Assembly: GCA_022824365.1 (NCBI GenBank)
Contig: JAJEAA010000018.1
Coordinates: 124,001 to 188,000, forward strand
DNA from: Anaerolineae bacterium
GTDB lineage: Bacteria; Chloroflexota; Anaerolineae; Aggregatilineales; Phototrophicaceae
Length of the DNA stretch: 64,000 nucleotides
Direction: 5' to 3'
The position numbers and the translations under genes were made by a program. The notes beneath the pieces are model-generated. The model did not search any database. It worked only from the letters and a program-made list of their open reading frames with translations, and was not told the origin of the DNA. Position 1 is the stretch's first letter. Each line of letters starts with the position of its first letter. This document shows positions 60,456 to 64,000 of the stretch, one piece after another.

Positions 60456-62126
60456 TTAGCACTGATCGGCGTTGATGAACTGCTGGAAGATGGACTTGTA
60501 GATGGCGAAGGCTTGGCCCGTGCCGGTGTGGTTGGGGCTGGCGCAATCGGCGGGAGCCTGCCAGGACACGACGACATCATTAGCGTCCAGGGTGGAGCCA
60601 TCGTGGAAGAGGACGCCCTCGCGCAGGTTGAAGGTCCAGGTCAAGCCATCGTCCGACACTGACCAGGTTTCCGCCAAGCCAGGAATCACATCGACGCCGC
60701 CGCGCTCAAAGTCGAGCAGCGCTTCACTGACCTGATGGCAGGCGCGGAAGGTCTCGCCGTCCCAGGTGTCGTTGCAGTAGAGCGAGATCGGCTCGGCGTT
60801 CTGCATGTAGATGACGTTGTTGTCGTCCGGGTCTTCAATGCGGGAGAATTCTTCCGTGCCATCGAGCAGGCCGGGATGCACGCCGACCATGCGCACTTGC
60901 CAGACATCGGCGGCGCCGGCATGGCCGAAGGGCACCCAGGGCACATGTTCCGCCATAGCATCAGCGACTTGCCGGAAATACTTCATGCGCTCTTCGGGAT
61001 CGAGCACTTGGGAAGCGGAGACCAAAGGCTCGTACAGCGCGGGATTGGGAACGCCTAGTTGCGTATTGTTGGGACCGAAGCAGCAACTGTAGAAGTTGGA
61101 GGCGTCGGGGAAGTCAGCATGCCAGCCCAGGATATGCAGAGGTTCGTTGCCGGCATTCGCCGAGGCGAGGAAGGTGCCGGATTCAACCACCTGTACATCG
61201 GCGATGACGCCAATATCGGCAAGTTGAGACGCGACATCGTTGGCGATGATGCCCGGGTTGGGCAGGTAGCCGCGGACGACATCACGCCAGGTCAGGGTCA
61301 GACCACGCTCTTCGCCGCTGCGGGTATCGACCACGGAATCCAGCGGAAGCTCGAAGCCCAAATCGGCGGCAGCTTCTTCAAGCAGAGCCTTGGCGGCGTC
61401 TTGATCGAAGCCGGGCACACCGCCTTCGGAGACATGACCAAATACGGCGGGGGGAGCGAAGTCGGGCGTCAGAGGCGAGCCGGGCGGGAAGAAGTTGTCG
61501 ACGATGCGCTGGCGGTCGATGCCCATGGCGATGGCTTTGCGGACGCGCACATCGTTGAGCGGCGCGAAGAAGTTGCTCATGGCGACATAGACGCCGGTCA
61601 ATGGCGGAATGTCAATGAGATTGAAGTTGGGATCGGCGCGGAAGACCGGAATGTCGTCCGGATTGGCGAACTTCATACCGTCGATAGTGCCGGCGCGCAG
61701 CTCGGTGGCGCGGGCGGCCGCCTCGGAATTCCAGCGCAGGATGACAACATCTTCGATTGAGGGCTCGCCCCAGTAGTCGTCGTTGCGCTCGAAGACGATT
61801 TCGTTGCCTTGGTCCCAGTTAACGAGTTTCAGCGGACCGGTGCCGATGGCGTGGGTCAGCAGATCACCTTCGCCCTGGGTGGCGTTGACGTACTCGGCGG
61901 GATGAATGGACAAGCCCAGGCTGGCTGCCTTCTGTTCGAAGAGCGCGTCCGTATTGCAGAGCGTGATACGCACGGTGAGAGCGTCAACCGCTTCGACCGA
62001 CTTGAGGTTGCCGCCGTAATCACAATCTTCGGCGCTAAAGCTCAGCATTTCGTCCTGGCTGGCGACGGGTACGGCGAGCATGGCAATTATGAGCAGCAGA
62101 AATGACAATCGGCATAGAACTTTCAT
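60456..62126 (-). CDS. Circularly permuted family 5 extracellular solute-binding protein
   Basis: A 556-residue exported binding protein whose SBP_bac_5 fold is permuted. Signal peptide at 1-24. The mature chain opens with the block that is normally about 120 residues in: 'LKSVEAVDALTVRITLCNTD' (41-60), 'GTGPLKLVNWDQGNEIVFERNDDYWGE' (95-121), 'NDVRVRKAIAMGIDRQRIVDNF' (191-212), and runs to the usual C-terminus 'MAEHVPWVPFGHAGAADVW' (391-409). It then continues with the usual N-terminal block: 'NNVIYMQNAEPISLYC' (436-451), 'IPGLAETWSVSDDGLTWTFN' (481-500), 'LFHDGSTLDANDVVVSW' (506-522), ending Cys556. C35 and C556 at the new ends could form a disulfide. Ribosome site GGAGGAGA. It is convergent with two permease genes and is probably their partner. 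Confidence 0.88.
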   Translation of the reverse strand: MKVLCRLSFLLLIIAMLAVPVASQDEMLSFSAEDCDYGGNLKSVEAVDALTVRITLCNTDALFEQKAASLGLSIHPAEYVNATQGEGDLLTHAIGTGPLKLVNWDQGNEIVFERNDDYWGEPSIEDVVILRWNSEAAARATELRAGTIDGMKFANPDDIPVFRADPNFNLIDIPPLTGVYVAMSNFFAPLNDVRVRKAIAMGIDRQRIVDNFFPPGSPLTPDFAPPAVFGHVSEGGVPGFDQDAAKALLEEAAADLGFELPLDSVVDTRSGEERGLTLTWRDVVRGYLPNPGIIANDVASQLADIGVIADVQVVESGTFLASANAGNEPLHILGWHADFPDASNFYSCCFGPNNTQLGVPNPALYEPLVSASQVLDPEERMKYFRQVADAMAEHVPWVPFGHAGAADVWQVRMVGVHPGLLDGTEEFSRIEDPDDNNVIYMQNAEPISLYCNDTWDGETFRACHQVSEALLDFERGGVDVIPGLAETWSVSDDGLTWTFNLREGVLFHDGSTLDANDVVVSWQAPADCASPNHTGTGQAFAIYKSIFQQFINADQC

Positions 62127-62197
62127 TAGGAAGTCTCCTCCATTGGTATTGTAGACAGTTCAGATTGTAGTGCAGATAGCAGCGATTCACCACAAAA

Positions 62198-62211
62198 GCG
62201 GAGAAATCCGC
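62198..62211 (-). terminator. Small hairpin after the zinc-ribbon membrane protein gene
   Basis: On the minus strand GCGGA-TTTC-TCCGC followed by TTTTG; only five base pairs, but directly downstream of the gene ending at 62243 and upstream of the binding-protein start. Confidence 0.35.
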
Positions 62212-62242
62212 GGCGGCGCTCATTTCGCAGCGCCCTCGCAAA

Positions 62243-62998
62243 TCAGCGGGAGATTTCTTTGGCGGGCGCTTCCAAATCGCGGTCAAGCTCTTCGTCAAGC
62301 GCGCTGGGCTGTTGGTCGCTGAGGCGGGCGGCGCTGACGGCGTCGTCTTGGAGCAGGCGCTGATTCAGTTGGCTGGCAATGTAGCTGGCGTATTCTTCAA
62401 CGAGATCGCCACAGACCAGCCGGCGGCCGCCATCCAGAAAATTTGCCCAGACATGATAACGCGGCGTATCGTAACCTTCGCGCTGGGAAGCGACGGTTTC
62501 TTCGGCGCTGAAGGAGTCGATGCCGTCCAGAGTGACCTGCCGCGCCTGAGTCAAGGACGGGAGGGGGCGGCGGGCGACATGGATCGCTTCCGCATCGACG
62601 CGGATATGCGTTTGATTATAGACGATTGTCGCCAGGGAATAGAGCGCCGCGCTTGCCATCAGCAGAAACATCAAGGGCAAAAAGACGGGGACCTCGCCTT
62701 CCTGCTGAAGACCCAGCATCAGCAGCGTGAGCATGCTGAAGACGCCGCTCATGATGGCGCTGGAGCGAAAGCTCTCGCTCCTGTCCAGGCGGAAGTTGGT
62801 GCGGAAAGCGAGGTGAAGCGGGTCTTCCGCCAATATACGCAGAGCTGGCGGTCGCTTGACCTTGCGGCGCTTGGCTTTTTGGCGCTGGTTATCGATGTCG
62901 AAGACGCTGCCGCAAGCCTCGCACAAGGCGACCATCCGCTGGATATTGATTTGCTCCGCTTTGATCGGCTCTTGGCATTGCGGGCAATGTGGCTGCAT
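62243..62998 (-). CDS. Zinc-ribbon membrane protein of unknown function
   Basis: A 251-residue protein. The N-terminus has a zinc-ribbon knuckle pair (CPQC at 5-8 and CEAC at 26-29), then a basic segment (KAKRRKVKRPPA), two membrane helices (about 83-98 and 104-124), and a PH-like beta domain 'THIRVDAEAIHVARRPLPSLTQARQVTLDGIDSF' with a C-terminal acidic tail. I cannot give a function. It starts 11 bases after the stop of the metallohydrolase gene and is probably in one operon with it. Confidence 0.75.
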   Translation of the reverse strand: MQPHCPQCQEPIKAEQINIQRMVALCEACGSVFDIDNQRQKAKRRKVKRPPALRILAEDPLHLAFRTNFRLDRSESFRSSAIMSGVFSMLTLLMLGLQQEGEVPVFLPLMFLLMASAALYSLATIVYNQTHIRVDAEAIHVARRPLPSLTQARQVTLDGIDSFSAEETVASQREGYDTPRYHVWANFLDGGRRLVCGDLVEEYASYIASQLNQRLLQDDAVSAARLSDQQPSALDEELDRDLEAPAKEISR

Positions 62999-63009
62999 GT
63001 AGCGGCCTG

Positions 63010-63768
63010 CTAAAACTCGAACTCATCGAAATCGCGGCAGAGGTGGATGGGACCGTCGTAGGCTTCAGCCGCCTCTTGCACGAGCGGTTCGGGGTCTTGA
63101 TTCCAGACCTGATAGTGGATCAAGCGCAATTCCTTGGCACCGGCTTCGGTCGCCGCTTCTCCCGCCATGCGCGCTGTGCTGTGGCCTGGCGGGGGACCGC
63201 CGGCTTCGTGGATGAAGATGTCGGCGTTCTTGCCAATTCTTAGCGCGTTGGGGCAGGGTTCCGTATCACAGCTGTAGGCGAGGACGTTGCCGTTGTGCTT
63301 GTTGGTAATGCGCATGCCAATGGTGGGGATAAAGTGGACCACCGGAAATGAATGAATGGCGAAGTCCTTGTTCTCGAAGAGCAGAGTATTGTCTTGCAAG
63401 CCAATGCGAGAAAAGGACACGGGGAAAAAATTCGGCCAGTATTCCCAGCCGTACATTTCCATCGTCTCTTCAACGCGGTTGATGCAATGGGGAATGCCAT
63501 AGAAGCGCATCGGGGTCTTCCGCCCCATCTGCCACATGTGCATAAGCATGTTTGGTACGCCGGCCACATGATCGGAATGAAAATGCGTCAGAATGATGTC
63601 CTGAAGCTGCCGGTCGTCGATGCCGAGGCTCTTGATCTTGTCCAAGGGATTGGAGCCGGCGTCGACGAGGACGGGCGTATCTTTTTCACCGATCAGCAGA
63701 AAATGCGTATAGTCATGTGTGGCGCTGTTAACCGCACCGGCTGTTCCCAATATTACGACGCGCGCCAT
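63010..63768 (-). CDS. Metallo-beta-lactamase-fold hydrolase, RNase Z-like
   Basis: A 252-residue MBL-fold enzyme. 'MARVVILGTAGAVNSATHDYTHFLL' opens the fold, 'VLVDAGSNP' follows, the metal motif is 'LTHFHSDHVAGVPNML', and 'FPVVHFIPTIGMRI', 'AYSCDTEPCPNALRIGKNADIFIHEAG' and 'LIHYQVW' provide the remaining ligands. The arrangement is that of RNase Z/arylsulfatase-like phosphodiesterases; tRNA processing or another phosphodiester is possible. ATG 63768 with an AAAGG site is the start; the longer frame from 63840 lacks one. First gene of a two-gene operon. Confidence 0.87.
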   Translation of the reverse strand: MARVVILGTAGAVNSATHDYTHFLLIGEKDTPVLVDAGSNPLDKIKSLGIDDRQLQDIILTHFHSDHVAGVPNMLMHMWQMGRKTPMRFYGIPHCINRVEETMEMYGWEYWPNFFPVSFSRIGLQDNTLLFENKDFAIHSFPVVHFIPTIGMRITNKHNGNVLAYSCDTEPCPNALRIGKNADIFIHEAGGPPPGHSTARMAGEAATEAGAKELRLIHYQVWNQDPEPLVQEAAEAYDGPIHLCRDFDEFEF

Positions 63769-63840
63769 TTCTTCGCCTTTGACTCGCCGGACTGGCGTGG
63801 CACAAGTATAGCAGACTCGTACACCGTCTACCTTGCTCAA

Positions 63841-64000
63841 ATGACGATACCATAATTCAGCGGATAGGAAAACTTTGTAATGCGCAGCGATACCAGCGCG
63901 GCATGCCGTCGGACGCCGAGGAGCCTAAAGCAACGTTCAGCGCGGGGGAAGCGCTGCCTTCGGCGGGCGAGCCGTAACAATCTGTAAGGATGTTTGGCGC
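63841..64000. other. No feature recognised at the right edge
   Basis: The last 160 bases hold no credible gene, RNA or repeat. A 24-codon frame at 63903-63977 is Ala/Glu/Pro-rich and without a ribosome site; I do not call it. Confidence 0.4.

Noticed and set aside
60456-62126. Explanation of the permuted binding protein as two fragments or a frameshifted pair
   Set aside because: A single uninterrupted frame carries signal peptide, middle, C-terminal and N-terminal blocks in that order; no partial second gene lies on either side.

Overview
The window looks like a stretch of chromosome from a Chloroflexota bacterium (Anaerolineae/Caldilineae-like or a related uncultured class). This is an inference from gene content: Pro/Thr-rich 'PTATPTP' linkers on exported proteins, a TgpA-type transglutaminase, several family 5 ABC binding proteins, enolase-superfamily and short-chain dehydrogenase sugar-acid genes, and a CysA-type thiosulfate sulfurtransferase. 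No 16S, tRNA or ribosomal protein gene is present to confirm it. Genes are dense and lie on both strands. No phage, transposase, CRISPR array or tRNA was seen.

Layout. 1-802: unknown partial gene. 811-6848: a sugar/sugar-acid block, with a rightward operon (mandelate-racemase-type enzyme, small-molecule kinase, divergent enolase) meeting a leftward operon (dehydrogenase, mutarotase-like protein, dehydrogenase). 7099-10518: unknown small protein, glycosyltransferase, sulfatase, acetyltransferase. 10559-10949: RNase P RNA with promoter and terminator. 11073-14243: transglutaminase and methyltransferase. 14264-18667: oligopeptide/sugar-type ABC operon (binding protein, terminator, two permeases, cytochrome c lipoprotein). 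18809-21768: aminotransferase, phosphodiester glycosidase, hydrolase. 21778-23500: aspartate kinase behind a leader-peptide attenuator. 23590-29789: housekeeping operon (exported protein, mtaB, yqeY, HD phosphohydrolase, ybeY, dgkA). 29864-32301: exported barrel protein, class IV aminotransferase, unknown. 32328-36149: sulfur block (poly-cysteine leader attenuator, sulfurtransferase, sufE, acetyltransferase, cystathionine synthase/lyase, DUF952). 36156-40882: dehydrogenase, RraA-like protein, MFS transporter, kinase. 40883-41450: repeat-rich spacer. 41451-48856: lspA, acetyltransferase, DMT transporter, secreted amylase, TPR, RDD, metallohydrolase, cation antiporter. 48937-56683: S9 peptidase, L,D-transpeptidase, lon, hydrolase, membrane protein. 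56750-62126: glycerol kinase, two permeases and an unusual binding protein. 62243-63768: zinc-ribbon membrane protein and metallohydrolase.

Three observations stand out. (1) The aspartate kinase gene has a consensus promoter, a 28-codon leader ORF containing MGMTMTSTMM, an 11-bp antiterminator segment and an intrinsic terminator, all before the start codon: a Met/Thr-sensing attenuator. (2) The sulfurtransferase gene has a leader ORF with three consecutive Cys codons, an antiterminator segment directly after its stop codon and a terminator: a cysteine-sensing attenuator. (3) The binding protein at 60456-62126 is a circular permutation of the family 5 fold: the usual N-terminal ~120 residues are at the C-terminus. 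The second binding protein in the window (16844-18580) has the normal order and serves as an internal control. The divergent enolase (two active-site substitutions) embedded in a sugar-acid operon is a fourth lead.
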